Assembly: GCF_051967035.1 (NCBI RefSeq)
Contig: NZ_JBQCKK010000001.1
Span: 310,001 to 374,000, forward strand
DNA length: 64,000 bases
DNA from: Brevibacillus sp051967035
Lineage (GTDB): Bacteria > Bacillota > Bacilli > Brevibacillales > Brevibacillaceae
Direction of reading: 5' to 3'
Shown one piece after another: positions 47,318 through 56,632 of the stretch. The notes below the pieces were generated by a model. That model was not told where the DNA came from, made no database searches, and saw only the letters and a program-made list of their open reading frames with translations. A program made the translations under genes and the position numbers. Within the stretch, counting starts at the first letter, position 1; every line of letters starts with the position of its first letter.

Positions 47318-49360
47318 GTGACCTTCACGACAGAGGAAAATGGCGTATTTCCGGCCGTCTGCTCCCTGGATTGCCCGGATCAGTGCGGCCTGTTGCTTCA
47401 TAAGCAGGATGGCAAGCTGGTGAAAGTCGAGGGCGATCCGAACCATCCGGTGACGAGAGGGAACATTTGCAACAAGGTGCGCAACATGGCCGCGCGCCTG
47501 TACGATCCAAAGCGGCTGGCCTATCCGCTCAAGCGCGTCGGCAAAAAAGGCAGCGGCGAATTTGTCCGCATCAGCTGGGAGGAAGCGATCGAGACGATTG
47601 CTTCGCGCTGGCGCAGCTTGATTGCGACAGACGGCCCCGAGGCGATCTTGCCGTACAGCTTTTACGGAAACATGGGCCGGATCAATGTGGAGGGAATGGA
47701 TCGGCGCTTTTTCCACCGCATGGGCGCGAGCATTCTCGACCGCACGATTTGCAACAGCGCCGGAGCGGTCGGCTACAACTTCACGATGGGCGGCGCCTTC
47801 GGGACAGACCCCGAGGACACGGTACACGCCAAGCTGCTCATCATGTGGGGAATCAATACTGTCAGCACGAACATGCACCAGGTCGTGCTGGCCGAGCAGG
47901 CGCGGAAAAACGGCGCGAAAATCGTCGTCATCGACGTCCATAAAAACCAGACAGGACGCTGGGCCGACTGGTTCATTCCGATATTGCCCGGGACAGATAC
48001 CGCCTTGGCGCTCGGACTCATGCACGTGTTGTTCGCAGAAAACCTGGTCGATTCCACCTTTTTGCAAGCGTACACGGTCGGCCACGAAGAACTGAGGGAG
48101 CATGTAAAAGCGTACGACCCGGCTACCGTATCGAAGATCACCGGCGTCCCGGTTGACGATATTTACAAGCTGGCGCGCATGTACGGACAGACATCGCCAG
48201 CCTTTATCCGCATCGGCAACGGCATTCAGCATCACGACAATGGCGGCATGTGCGTGCGAACGATCGCCTGTCTGCCCGCGCTCACCGGACAGTGGCTCGT
48301 GCGCGGCGGGGGCGCGATCAAAGGCAACAAAGGCTATTTGGAGCACAACAAAAACGCCCTCCAGCGACCGGACCTGCTCGCGAACAAAAACACGCGCGTC
48401 ATCAACATGAACGAGCTGGGCAAAGCGCTTCTTACGGCCGACCCGCCCGTGAAGTCGCTGTTTGTGTACACGAGCAACCCCGCGATTGTCGCCCCGGACG
48501 GCAACAAAGTCAGACAGGGGCTGGCGCGGGAAGATTTGTTCACGGTTGTCCACGATCTGTTTGTAACCGAGACGGCGCGTTATGCCGACATCGTTCTGCC
48601 TGCTACGTCCTCGTACGAAAACATGGACTTTTACACAAGCTACTGGCATCACTACATTCACCTGCAAAAGCCGGTGCTTCCCCCTTACGGCGAGAGCAAG
48701 TCCAACACGGAAGTATTTCGCTTGCTCGCTGCCGCCATGGGCTACGACGAGCCGGCCTTCCGCGATTCTGACGAGGAGATGATTCGCCAGGCGCTGCAAG
48801 GACACGGCAATCCGCATCTGGAAGGAATCGACTTCGAGACGCTCGCGGAACGAAACTTCATGAAAGCGAAAGTCGGCTCGTACTTTACCGGCCGCCTGAA
48901 TACCCCGAGCGGAAAAATCGAGCTGTACTCGCAAGCGATGGCAGACAGAGGATACCCGGCTTTGCCGACCTATACGCCTCTGGTGAAGGACGGCGATTAT
49001 CCGTACCAATTCGTGCCCGGTCCGAATCACAACTTTTTGAACTCGACGTTTTCCAACAATGACAAGCACGTCAAGATGGAGAAAGTTCCTCGCCTGCATA
49101 TGAACAGCGCGGATGCTCGCGCCGCAGGCATAGAGGATGGCGATACGGTGCGCGTCTGGAACGATCGGGGAGAATGCGAGCTGGTCGTATCGGTGGGGGA
49201 CCATGTTCTGCCGGGCGTGGTGGTCAGCCAGGGCTTGTGGGCAGATGCCCCGGATGCCAGGCATTATGTGAATGCGCTCACCCCTGATCGCATGGCCGAC
49301 ATGGGCGGCGGCGCGACTTTTTTCTCCGGGCGAGTGGACGTTGCAAGGCTCGCCAAATAA
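47318..49360 (+). CDS. Molybdopterin-dependent oxidoreductase
   Basis: A 680-residue enzyme of the DMSO-reductase/formate-dehydrogenase group. The N-terminal 4Fe-4S cluster motif is CSLDCPDQC with the fourth Cys in GNICNK. Then follow molybdopterin domains (NSAGAVGYNFTMGGAFG, MWGINTVSTNMH, RIGNGIQHHDNGG) and a C-terminal dinucleotide-binding domain (LNSTFSNN, DGDTVRVWNDRGEC). There is no twin-arginine signal, so it is cytoplasmic, as with the similar B. subtilis YoaE/YyaE. GTG 47318 follows AAAGAGGGA by 7 bases; the frame extends upstream to 47279. The electron donor or substrate is unknown; no partner subunit lies nearby. Confidence 0.87.
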   Translation: MTFTTEENGVFPAVCSLDCPDQCGLLLHKQDGKLVKVEGDPNHPVTRGNICNKVRNMAARLYDPKRLAYPLKRVGKKGSGEFVRISWEEAIETIASRWRSLIATDGPEAILPYSFYGNMGRINVEGMDRRFFHRMGASILDRTICNSAGAVGYNFTMGGAFGTDPEDTVHAKLLIMWGINTVSTNMHQVVLAEQARKNGAKIVVIDVHKNQTGRWADWFIPILPGTDTALALGLMHVLFAENLVDSTFLQAYTVGHEELREHVKAYDPATVSKITGVPVDDIYKLARMYGQTSPAFIRIGNGIQHHDNGGMCVRTIACLPALTGQWLVRGGGAIKGNKGYLEHNKNALQRPDLLANKNTRVINMNELGKALLTADPPVKSLFVYTSNPAIVAPDGNKVRQGLAREDLFTVVHDLFVTETARYADIVLPATSSYENMDFYTSYWHHYIHLQKPVLPPYGESKSNTEVFRLLAAAMGYDEPAFRDSDEEMIRQALQGHGNPHLEGIDFETLAERNFMKAKVGSYFTGRLNTPSGKIELYSQAMADRGYPALPTYTPLVKDGDYPYQFVPGPNHNFLNSTFSNNDKHVKMEKVPRLHMNSADARAAGIEDGDTVRVWNDRGECELVVSVGDHVLPGVVVSQGLWADAPDARHYVNALTPDRMADMGGGATFFSGRVDVARLAK

Positions 49361-49416
49361 AAAGGGCGTACTAGCATAAGCCCTTCTCCATACGGTTTAT
49401 GGAGGGGGTGAAATTC

Positions 49417-50025
49417 TTGGATGAATGGCGCATGTTCAAGCAATTAATCAGCTCGGCCGAGCAAGTCTGGACGCAGATTGCCACCTCGCCGCGCGGGAAG
49501 GTCGTCTACACCGTCAATGGTGTCGATTACACGCCTTTGCCCGACCAATACAACACGAAGCGGAAAATCTCCCGCATTTTTCGCAGGTATTGGGGAAAGC
49601 AACTGACCGAGACGATGATTCGCAACCTCCAACTTCGGACGCTAAAAGGAAAGCTGTGCATCCCGTATGGCAGGGTCCCGACGTTCCCTTGCATCGTACA
49701 GTCCATACAGGTAAAAGCGAACCGCCCCAACCAGCGAGTGGTGGCAGCGATCCTCGTCGGGGGCGAACAGAAGACGAGAGTGGATTACCGCTTGATTCGC
49801 GCGGGAGAAACCGATGCCTTTACGATCATGAAGCGGTCCGGCCGTGAAGGTGACGTGCGATACCGTCCGCTTGCCGCGGCTGTGCAGACGCTGCCGAAGC
49901 CCGCTGCGAAGCCAGTGCCGAAGCCTATGCCGAAGCCGATCCTGCATCCGGCGGCGAAGCCCGAAGCCAGATCGACCAAAAAGACAAAGGGCAAAGGGAA
50001 GAAAAAGCTCCTCAAAACCCCATAA
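49417..50025 (+). CDS. Hypothetical protein with basic Pro/Lys-rich tail
   Basis: A 202-residue soluble protein. The first 140 residues contain a mixed alpha/beta part with a basic core; no family was recognised. A low-complexity, Lys/Pro/Ala-rich tail (PKPAAKPVPKPMPKPILHP then KKTKGKGKKKLLK) follows. This type of basic tail can bind nucleic acids or acidic polymers. TTG 49417 is chosen because GGAGGGGGTG is 7-10 bases upstream, while ATG 49399 overlaps that site. Confidence 0.65.
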   Translation: MDEWRMFKQLISSAEQVWTQIATSPRGKVVYTVNGVDYTPLPDQYNTKRKISRIFRRYWGKQLTETMIRNLQLRTLKGKLCIPYGRVPTFPCIVQSIQVKANRPNQRVVAAILVGGEQKTRVDYRLIRAGETDAFTIMKRSGREGDVRYRPLAAAVQTLPKPAAKPVPKPMPKPILHPAAKPEARSTKKTKGKGKKKLLKTP

Positions 50026-50052
50026 CCATGGGGTCGAGGAGCTTGCTTTTTG
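50004..50052. terminator. Bidirectional terminator between hypothetical gene and asnB
   Basis: AAAGCTCCTC pairs with GAGGAGCTT; an inner CCCCA/TGGGG stem extends it. T runs lie on both sides. Confidence 0.8.
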
Positions 50053-50063
50053 CCATCGGCACG

Positions 50064-51911
50064 CTACGCCTTGATCGTGACGCGATATTCGCGCAGCCAG
50101 TAGTCCAGCTGGCCCAGGTACGCGAACAGTTGCGGCGTGCTCATCAGCTGACCGAAGAACGGAATGCTGGAAGCCTGGGCGTCCGACTCGGCAATCTTGC
50201 GGATGACCGGGACATCGACCAGTTGCAGCAGCGGGGAGCTTGGGTCGTTCAAAATCGCAAGCAGCCAGGTGCGGACGGCTTCGGTGTAGGACGGGTTGTG
50301 CGTTTTCGGATACGGGCTTTTTTTGCGGTAGAGCACTTCGGCGGGGAGAATGCCCTCCATCGCTTTGCGCAAGATCCCTTTTTCACGATTGCCGTGCGTT
50401 TTCATTTCCCAGGGGATATTCCAGACGTACTCGACGATCCGGTGGTCGCAAAAAGGCACGCGCGCCTCCAGACTGGCTGCCATACTCATCCGGTCCTTGC
50501 GATCGAGCAGCGTGTTCATGAACCACGTCAGATTGAGGTAAAACATTTCCCGGCGACGCGCTTCCAGCGGGTCCTCACCCGGCAAGTGCGGCACTTCGTT
50601 GAGCGATTCCGCATAGCGCCTCGCGACGTATTCCTCCGGTTTGACCCAGGCGCGCAGTTCGGGCGCAAGCCACGAGGCCCGTTCCTTTACCGCCCGCGAC
50701 CAAGGGAAGGTTCCCGCCTGGAGCAGCTCTTCCCGGTGAAACCACGGGTAGCCGCCAAACACTTCATCTGCGCATTCGCCGGAGAGGACCACGGTCGTCT
50801 CTTTTTTGATCTCGCGGCAAAACAGGTAGAGCGAAGCGTCCACGTCCGCCATCCCCGGCAGGTCGCGGGCGAGTGTCGCTTTTTTCAAGGCATCGACCAG
50901 GTCAGCTGTATCGAATTCGATTCGATGGTGCTGCGTGCCCAAAAAGGTGGAAACGAGCTGCACATAAGGCGCGTCCTCATTCGGCTGAAAGGCGCTCGCT
51001 TTGAAATGCTTGTCGTTGTCTACATAGTCGATGGAGTAGCTGTGGAGCGTTCCGCGGCCTTCTTTTTTGAAAGAGTCGGCGGCCACAGCCGTAATGACGC
51101 TGGAATCAAGCCCGCCGGACAAGAGGGTCGCGACCGGGACGTCCGCCACCAGTTGGCGTTTGATGGCATCGACGACCAGTTCTCTGACACGCGCTGTCGT
51201 CGTGTCCAGATCGTCGGTGTGCGGTCGGCTCTCCAGTTGCCAGTATCGTTCCTGTTTGACCCGGTCGCGTGTGACGGTGAGGAAGCAACCCGGTCGTACC
51301 TCGTGCACGTTGTGGAACACGCCGTGACCCGGCGTGCGCGCGGGGCTGATGCCAAACACTTCCGCCAGCCCTTCCCGCGACAGCTCCGGCCGTACGTCGG
51401 GGTGTGCCAGCAGCGCTTTTAACTCGGAAGCGAGCAGAAAGGAGCTGCCGCGTTGCGCGTAAAACAGCGGTTTGACCCCCATCCGGTCGCGTGCGACAAA
51501 CAGATGCTGTGCCCGTTCGTCCCAGATCGCAAAAGCGAAAATGCCGTTCAGTTTGGAAAGGCAGCCTATGCCCCATTCCAGGTACGTATGTAACAGCACC
51601 TCTGTATCGGAATGAGACTGGAAGGCATGCCCGCAGGCGAGCAACTCCTGCCGCAAGTCCTCCGTATTGTACAGTTCCCCATTGTAAATGATCGTGCAGG
51701 CATGTTCGCTTTTGAGAGCCGTCATCGGCTGTTGCCCGCCAGCCGGGTCTACCACGACGAGTCGGCGATGACCGAGGGCGGCCTGTGGAGTCAGCCAAAA
51801 GCCTTCGGCGTCCGGTCCGCGATCCGTGAGGCACCGGGTCATTTTTTGCAGGACCAGACGCTCCTGGGAAAGGTCTTTTTCCCAATCAATCCAACCTACG
51901 ATTCCACACAT
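50064..51911 (-). CDS. asnB: Asparagine synthetase, glutamine-hydrolysing
   Basis: A 615-residue enzyme that makes asparagine from aspartate, glutamine and ATP. The glutaminase N terminus starts with catalytic Cys2 (MCGIVGW) and has CLTDRGPDAEG and IIYNGELYN. The synthetase domain has the PP-loop LLSGGLDSS near residue 257, and SGECADEVFGGY. The length (615) and context-free monocistronic arrangement resemble B. subtilis AsnO (YisO), a sporulation-linked paralogue, but AsnB is equally possible. The ATG 51911 is fixed by the required Met-Cys; AAGGGTGATGGG precedes it. Confidence 0.92.
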   Translation of the reverse strand: MCGIVGWIDWEKDLSQERLVLQKMTRCLTDRGPDAEGFWLTPQAALGHRRLVVVDPAGGQQPMTALKSEHACTIIYNGELYNTEDLRQELLACGHAFQSHSDTEVLLHTYLEWGIGCLSKLNGIFAFAIWDERAQHLFVARDRMGVKPLFYAQRGSSFLLASELKALLAHPDVRPELSREGLAEVFGISPARTPGHGVFHNVHEVRPGCFLTVTRDRVKQERYWQLESRPHTDDLDTTTARVRELVVDAIKRQLVADVPVATLLSGGLDSSVITAVAADSFKKEGRGTLHSYSIDYVDNDKHFKASAFQPNEDAPYVQLVSTFLGTQHHRIEFDTADLVDALKKATLARDLPGMADVDASLYLFCREIKKETTVVLSGECADEVFGGYPWFHREELLQAGTFPWSRAVKERASWLAPELRAWVKPEEYVARRYAESLNEVPHLPGEDPLEARRREMFYLNLTWFMNTLLDRKDRMSMAASLEARVPFCDHRIVEYVWNIPWEMKTHGNREKGILRKAMEGILPAEVLYRKKSPYPKTHNPSYTEAVRTWLLAILNDPSSPLLQLVDVPVIRKIAESDAQASSIPFFGQLMSTPQLFAYLGQLDYWLREYRVTIKA

Positions 51912-52044
51912 CTTCCCATCACCCTTCCCATGAAGCATTGCACACTCAGCGTATGCAAAAAGCCCAGCTTGATTGTCTGTCCAGCAGGGAATTGCGAGCA
52001 AAACGCTGAATTTATAGAAGATTTCCAAAAAACAGGAGGAAGCC

Positions 52045-53796
52045 GTGGACAATCTCACGCTGCTGCTCATCGAACGGATGGGCATTCTCTTGACGCTCGG
52101 ATTCATTCTGACAAGAATTCCGCTGTTCCGCCAGTTGCTCGATCGGGAGTTGCACCTTGGAACCTCCATCGCCTTTTCGATGATGTTCGGCTTGTTCGGC
52201 ATCGCGGGCACATATGCAGGCGTGGTGGTTCGCGGAGGAGGGTACATCCCGAGCTTTTGGATCTTTCCGCTTGCAGGGGAGGAGATCGTGGCGAATTCCA
52301 CGCTGGTCGGCGTCGTAATCGGAGGACTTCTGGGCGGGCCGATGGTCGGGCTGGGCGCGGGAATGATTGCCGGGATGCACTTGTATCAGTTGGGCGGGTT
52401 CGCCGCCGTTCCCATGGGCTTATCCGTTCCGCTCACCGGACTGTTGGCTGGCTATGTGGCGCGGTTTTTTTCGCAGGAGCGGGTGATCTCGCCCTCCAAA
52501 GCGCTATTTATCGGCATGTTTGCTCCCGTGATCCAGATGTCGCTGCTGTTGATTATGTCGGGACCGCCGGAGCTGGTTCGCACGATGGTCAATGTCATCG
52601 GCATTCCGATGGTGCTGACGAACAGCATTTCGATTGCCATTTTTACGACGATGATTCGCGTCGCCCTGCAAGAAGAGGAGCGCTCCGCTGCCTTGGAGGC
52701 GGAGCGTGCGTTCACGATTGCCCAGCGCATTTTGCCGCAGTTGAAGATGGGGCTGACGCCGCAGACAGCGCAGGCAGCGGCGCTCGTGCTGCAACGCGAG
52801 GCGAAAGCGATCGCGGTAGCCGTGACGGATCGGGAGCGCGTGCTGGCCCACGTCGGGGCCGGAGCCGACCATCACTTGCCCGGAGAAACGATTCAGAGCG
52901 ATCTGGAGCAGCGTGTGCTGGCCAGCGGCTCGATTGGCAAAGGCGTGGGCCGGGAGCTGCTCGGCTGCAAGCGCAAGCAATGTCAACTGCAAGCCGCCAT
53001 TCTCGTCCCAATCAAGGAAGGGGGGAGCGTCGTCGGCCTAATCAAGCTGTATTTTCGCCGTCCCCAGCAAATCGGCAAAGTCCAGGAGGCATTGGCAAAA
53101 GGGCTGGGCAACCTCATCTCCAACCAGCTGACGCTCTCGCTCGCCGAGCAGATGAAGGGACTGATGAAGGACGCGGAGCTGCGGATGCTGCAAGCGCAAA
53201 TTCATCCGCACTTTTTGTTCAATACGCTCAATTCGATCGTGACCTTGATCCGGATCGACCCGCAGCTTGCCCGTCATATGACGATACAGCTAGGCGTATT
53301 CATGCGCTTTAATTTGAAGCTCACGTCAAGTGCGCTGGTCACGGTCGGCCAGGAGCTGGAGCACCTGCACGCTTATTTGGAGATTATCCGCATCCGGTTT
53401 TCCGAGCAGTTCGCCGTGCATACGTCGGTCGATCCCGGCGTGGAAGACGCGCTCATGCCCCCCGGCACCTTGCAGCCGCTGATTGAAAACTGCATCCACC
53501 ACGGCTTGCGCGACATGGGAGCAGGCGGGGAAATCAGCCTGCGCGTAAAGCGGCAGGGCCATGCCGTCGTGTTCACCATCGAGGACAACGGCAGAGGGTT
53601 TCCGGAAGAGCTGCTTCCTCTCCTGGGCAAAATCCCGATGGAGCGCAAGGAGGGAAACGGTATCGGGGTTCACAACGTCAACCAGCGGCTCATCAGCCTG
53701 CAAGGTCCGGATGCCCAGCTGCATTTTGCCAACAGACCTGAAGGCGGCAGTTCCATTACGTTTGCGATTCCCATTCAAAAAGAGGTGAGTGCCTGA
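52045..53796 (+). CDS. lytS: LytS-type sensor histidine kinase
   Basis: A 583-residue membrane kinase. The first 200 residues are a 5TM-LYT sensor with five or six helices (GLFGIAGTYAGVVVRGGGYI, GAGMIAGMHLYQLGG). A GAF-like domain (about 225-355) contains the conserved CKRKQCQL. The HisKA_5 phosphoacceptor is ELRMLQAQIHPHFLFNTLNS near residues 380-399, and the ATPase has IENCIHHGL and FTIEDNGRG. GTG 52045 follows AGGAGGAAGCC. It overlaps the response regulator gene by one base. 5TM-LYT kinases sense pyruvate or related small acids in several species, which fits the adjacent transporter genes. Confidence 0.92.
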   Translation: MDNLTLLLIERMGILLTLGFILTRIPLFRQLLDRELHLGTSIAFSMMFGLFGIAGTYAGVVVRGGGYIPSFWIFPLAGEEIVANSTLVGVVIGGLLGGPMVGLGAGMIAGMHLYQLGGFAAVPMGLSVPLTGLLAGYVARFFSQERVISPSKALFIGMFAPVIQMSLLLIMSGPPELVRTMVNVIGIPMVLTNSISIAIFTTMIRVALQEEERSAALEAERAFTIAQRILPQLKMGLTPQTAQAAALVLQREAKAIAVAVTDRERVLAHVGAGADHHLPGETIQSDLEQRVLASGSIGKGVGRELLGCKRKQCQLQAAILVPIKEGGSVVGLIKLYFRRPQQIGKVQEALAKGLGNLISNQLTLSLAEQMKGLMKDAELRMLQAQIHPHFLFNTLNSIVTLIRIDPQLARHMTIQLGVFMRFNLKLTSSALVTVGQELEHLHAYLEIIRIRFSEQFAVHTSVDPGVEDALMPPGTLQPLIENCIHHGLRDMGAGGEISLRVKRQGHAVVFTIEDNGRGFPEELLPLLGKIPMERKEGNGIGVHNVNQRLISLQGPDAQLHFANRPEGGSSITFAIPIQKEVSA

Positions 53797-54527
53797 TGCC
53801 GATTCGCATCATGATTGCCGAAGACGAACGACTTGCACGCGAAGAACTGAGCTACTTGCTCCAGCAGGAGGGGGATGTCGAACTGCTTCCTTTCGCAACC
53901 AACGGCCGAGAACTGCTGGAAATGGTCGACGAGCACGAGCCGGACGTCGTGTTTCTCGATATGAAAATGCCGGAGCTGGAAGGGGCACAGGCAGCGAGAA
54001 TGCTGGCCGCCCGCAAGCCGCAGCCGCTCATCGTCTTCTGTACGGCGTATGAGACGTTTGCCGTAGACGCCTTCAAGCTGAACGCCGTCGATTATTTGCT
54101 GAAGCCGACGGAGCCGAAGCGGCTGGTGGAAACGATGCAGCGCATCCGCGAGCGATTGGTCAAGCCAAAGCAGGAGCCTGCTGCCCCCAAGCGCTCCAAG
54201 CTGCTTGTGGAGGACAACAGCCGGCTGGTCGTCATCGACCCGGATACGATCGTCTACGCGGTGCGCGAAGAACGGCTCGTGCGCATCATCACCCAGACCG
54301 ATACGTATTCCACGCGGATGACGCTGACCCAGCTTGTGGAGAAGCTCGCCGGCTACGATTTTTTCCGTACGCACAAAAGCTATCTGGTCAACTTGCGCTA
54401 TGTGAGCGAACTGGAGCCGTGGTTCAACGGCGCCTACAACCTGCTGCTCAAAGGCGGCGAAGCGAAGACGCGCATTCCCGTGTCCCGAACCTCGGCCAAA
54501 GACTTGCTGAGACGCCTCGAAGAATGA
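53796..54527 (+). CDS. lytT: LytTR-family response regulator
   Basis: A 243-residue partner of LytS. Receiver domain: EDERLAREE, phosphoacceptor Asp in VVFLDMKMPE (about residue 54) and YLLKPTEPKR. A linker (about 122-135) leads to a C-terminal LytTR domain (about 140-240) with FFRTHKSYLVNLRYV and KTRIPVSRTSAKDL. The ATG is one base into the stop codon of lytS. It ends 140 bases before a DUF485/SSS transporter operon that it may control; no exact LytTR direct repeats were confirmed by eye. Confidence 0.92.
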   Translation: MPIRIMIAEDERLAREELSYLLQQEGDVELLPFATNGRELLEMVDEHEPDVVFLDMKMPELEGAQAARMLAARKPQPLIVFCTAYETFAVDAFKLNAVDYLLKPTEPKRLVETMQRIRERLVKPKQEPAAPKRSKLLVEDNSRLVVIDPDTIVYAVREERLVRIITQTDTYSTRMTLTQLVEKLAGYDFFRTHKSYLVNLRYVSELEPWFNGAYNLLLKGGEAKTRIPVSRTSAKDLLRRLEE

Positions 54528-54617
54528 GGCGTTGCAGATCGCGATGCAAAATCAGCCGTTGGCGCACGCCCCCGGACATCTTGCGCGAAAAGCCACACGA
54601 ACAGAGCAGGATTTCCT

Positions 54618-54639
54618 ACAATAGAGGAAGCGCTTACAA
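54618..54639 (+). promoter_or_regulatory. -10 element and cre-like site before the DUF485/SSS operon
   Basis: TACAAT (54618-54623) is directly followed by AGGAAGCGCTTACA (54626-54639), 12 of 14 matches to the CcpA cre consensus. A cre overlapping the transcription start usually means carbon catabolite repression. No good -35 lies 17 bases upstream, so an activator such as the neighbouring LytT could be needed. Confidence 0.6.
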
Positions 54640-54666
54640 TTTTTGTTTGTAGAGGGGGAGGTTCCA

Positions 54667-55017
54667 ATGAGCAAGCCGCTTTCGGTGCCGAACGCACAGG
54701 GCCAGAAGCAGGATAGCAGTGATTACACAGCGATCATCCAATCCGACACCTTCAAGGAGCTGTTGCGCCGCAAACGAGCGTTCATCCTGCCATCTTCCAT
54801 TTTTTTCTTTGTGTTTTACTTTACGTTACCGATCTTGACCTCCTACTTCACCGTGCTCAATCGACCGGCGATTGGCGCGATTTCGTGGGCGTGGGTGTTC
54901 GCCTTTGCCCAGTTCATCATGACCTGGGGCCTCTGTATTTTGTACACCAAAAAGGCCGCGCGCTTTGACGAGCTGGTGGAGAAAATCAAGCAGGAGACAG
55001 GGGGCAGGGGTGAATGA
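54667..55017 (+). CDS. DUF485 membrane protein, partner of SSS transporter
   Basis: A 116-residue protein with two transmembrane helices (about residues 45-65 and 80-100) and the DUF485 pattern RKRAFILPSSIFFFVFYFTL. DUF485 proteins are almost always encoded just before acetate/monocarboxylate SSS transporters (YwcB-YwcA, YjcH-ActP) and may be accessory subunits. The ATG at 54667 is 6 bases after GGGGGAGGT; it overlaps the transporter gene by four bases. Confidence 0.88.
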   Translation: MSKPLSVPNAQGQKQDSSDYTAIIQSDTFKELLRRKRAFILPSSIFFFVFYFTLPILTSYFTVLNRPAIGAISWAWVFAFAQFIMTWGLCILYTKKAARFDELVEKIKQETGGRGE

Positions 55018-56540
55018 ATGTAACGGCCTTTCTACTTTTTTTGGCGATTGTTCTGCTTACGCTGGTGATTACGTATTACGCTTCCAAGCGGACGAATACG
55101 ACCAGCGAGTTTTACACCGCGGGCGGCGGTCTGACCGGCTGGCAAAACGGACTCGCGATTGCAGGCGACTACATGTCTGCCGCTTCGTTTCTCGGAATTG
55201 CCGGAATGATTGCACTAAGCGGATTTGACGGCTTTTTTTACAGCATCGGCTTTCTCGTCGCCTACCTTGTCGTTTTGTATCTGGTAGCGGAGCCGTTGCG
55301 CAACCTGGGCAAGTACACGATGGCGGACATGATTGCCGCGCGTTTTGACAATAAGCAGGTACGTGGTGTGGCCGCGCTGAACTCCATCGCCATTTCGATT
55401 TTTTACATGATCGCCCAGCTCGTGGGGGCGGGGGCGCTAATCAAGCTGTTGCTCGGGTTGGAGTACACGACCTCTGTTTTGATTGTAGGGGCGCTGATGA
55501 CGGTCTACGTCGTGTTTGGCGGCATGACGGCAACCTCGTGGGTGCAAATTGTCAAAGCCGTGCTGCTCATGGTCGGCACGTTTATCATCTCGCTGATGGT
55601 CTTTGCCAAGTTTGATTTCAACCTGATGACGATGTTCGAACAGATGAAGACGGCGACGCCGCTCGGGGAGCAGTTTCTCAATCCGGGCAACAAGTTCAAG
55701 GTCGGGCTGGACACGATCTCGCTCAACCTGGCGCTGGTGCTGGGAACGGCCGGGCTGCCGCACATCCTGATTCGCTTCTTTACGGTAAAAGACGCGACGA
55801 CGGCCCGCAAGTCCGTCGTCTACGCCACTTGGGTGATCGGCCTGTTCTACATCATGACGATTTTCCTCGGCTTTGGCGCAGCGGCGTTTGTAAGAGCGGA
55901 AAACATGGATGCGGCCGGGAACATGGGCGCTCCGCTGCTCGCCCAGGCGCTCGGCGGCAACTTCCTCTTTGCCTTTGTATCCGCCGTGGCCTTCGCGACG
56001 ATTCTCGCCGTCGTGGCCGGACTGGTGCTGACAGCCGCCTCGGCGTTTGCCCACGATTTTTACGGCCATGTCATCCGCCAGGGCAAAGCGACGGAAAAAG
56101 AGCAAATGAAGATGGCGAAGTGGGCTTCGGTAGGGGTGTCAATCGTGTCCATCGTGCTTGCGCTGTTTGCCCAAAGTTTGAACGTGGCGTTTCTCGTCGC
56201 CCTTGCCTTCGCCGTTGCGGCCAGCGCCAACCTGCCTGTCATTTTGTTCACGATCTTCTGGAGAAGGTTTAACACGACAGGGGCGGTCAGCGGCATGCTG
56301 GTCGGGCTGTTCAGCTCGCTGATTCTCGTGGCTTTGAGCCCCAACGTCTGGAATCCGGTTGCCGGAAAAGCGATTTTGGTCGGAGAAGCGCTGTTCCCGC
56401 TGCCGAATCCGGGAATCGTCTCCATCCCGCTCGGGTTTTTGGCCGCCTGGATTGGCACACTGCTGTCCAGCTCGCGCAACGATGCGAAGTACGATGAAAT
56501 TTTGGTGCGGGCGAACACAGGAATAAAGGACTCGGCGTAG
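55014..56540 (+). CDS. SSS-family sodium/monocarboxylate symporter, ActP-like
   Basis: A 508-residue polytopic symporter with 13 predicted helices. The SSS signature is seen in GDYMSAASFLGIAGMIALSG (sodium site region) and AQLVGAGALIKLLLG, with FAFVSAVAFATILAVVAGLV further on. The high similarity to YwcA/ActP-type transporters and the DUF485 partner suggest acetate, pyruvate or a similar acid as substrate. It is translationally coupled to the DUF485 gene (ATGA overlap) and may be induced by LytST and repressed through the cre-like site. Confidence 0.88.
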   Translation: MNVTAFLLFLAIVLLTLVITYYASKRTNTTSEFYTAGGGLTGWQNGLAIAGDYMSAASFLGIAGMIALSGFDGFFYSIGFLVAYLVVLYLVAEPLRNLGKYTMADMIAARFDNKQVRGVAALNSIAISIFYMIAQLVGAGALIKLLLGLEYTTSVLIVGALMTVYVVFGGMTATSWVQIVKAVLLMVGTFIISLMVFAKFDFNLMTMFEQMKTATPLGEQFLNPGNKFKVGLDTISLNLALVLGTAGLPHILIRFFTVKDATTARKSVVYATWVIGLFYIMTIFLGFGAAAFVRAENMDAAGNMGAPLLAQALGGNFLFAFVSAVAFATILAVVAGLVLTAASAFAHDFYGHVIRQGKATEKEQMKMAKWASVGVSIVSIVLALFAQSLNVAFLVALAFAVAASANLPVILFTIFWRRFNTTGAVSGMLVGLFSSLILVALSPNVWNPVAGKAILVGEALFPLPNPGIVSIPLGFLAAWIGTLLSSSRNDAKYDEILVRANTGIKDSA

Positions 56541-56572
56541 AAGCAAATACGCAAGGAAGCTCCTGCCAGACT

Positions 56573-56603
56573 AAAAGGCTCAGGGTGATCCCTGGGCTTT
56601 TTC
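56573..56603 (+). terminator. Terminator between the two SSS genes
   Basis: AAAAGGCTCAGGG (56573-56585) pairs with CCCTGGGCTTTT (56590-56601) with a G-U pair, then TTT. Confidence 0.82.
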
Positions 56604-56632
56604 GTTTGGCGCGGGGAAAGGAGAGCGGGTCC

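Noticed and set aside
47285..49264. 659-codon minus-strand open frame
   Set aside because: Antisense of the molybdopterin oxidoreductase gene.
50028..51422. 464-codon plus-strand open frame
   Set aside because: Antisense of asnB.
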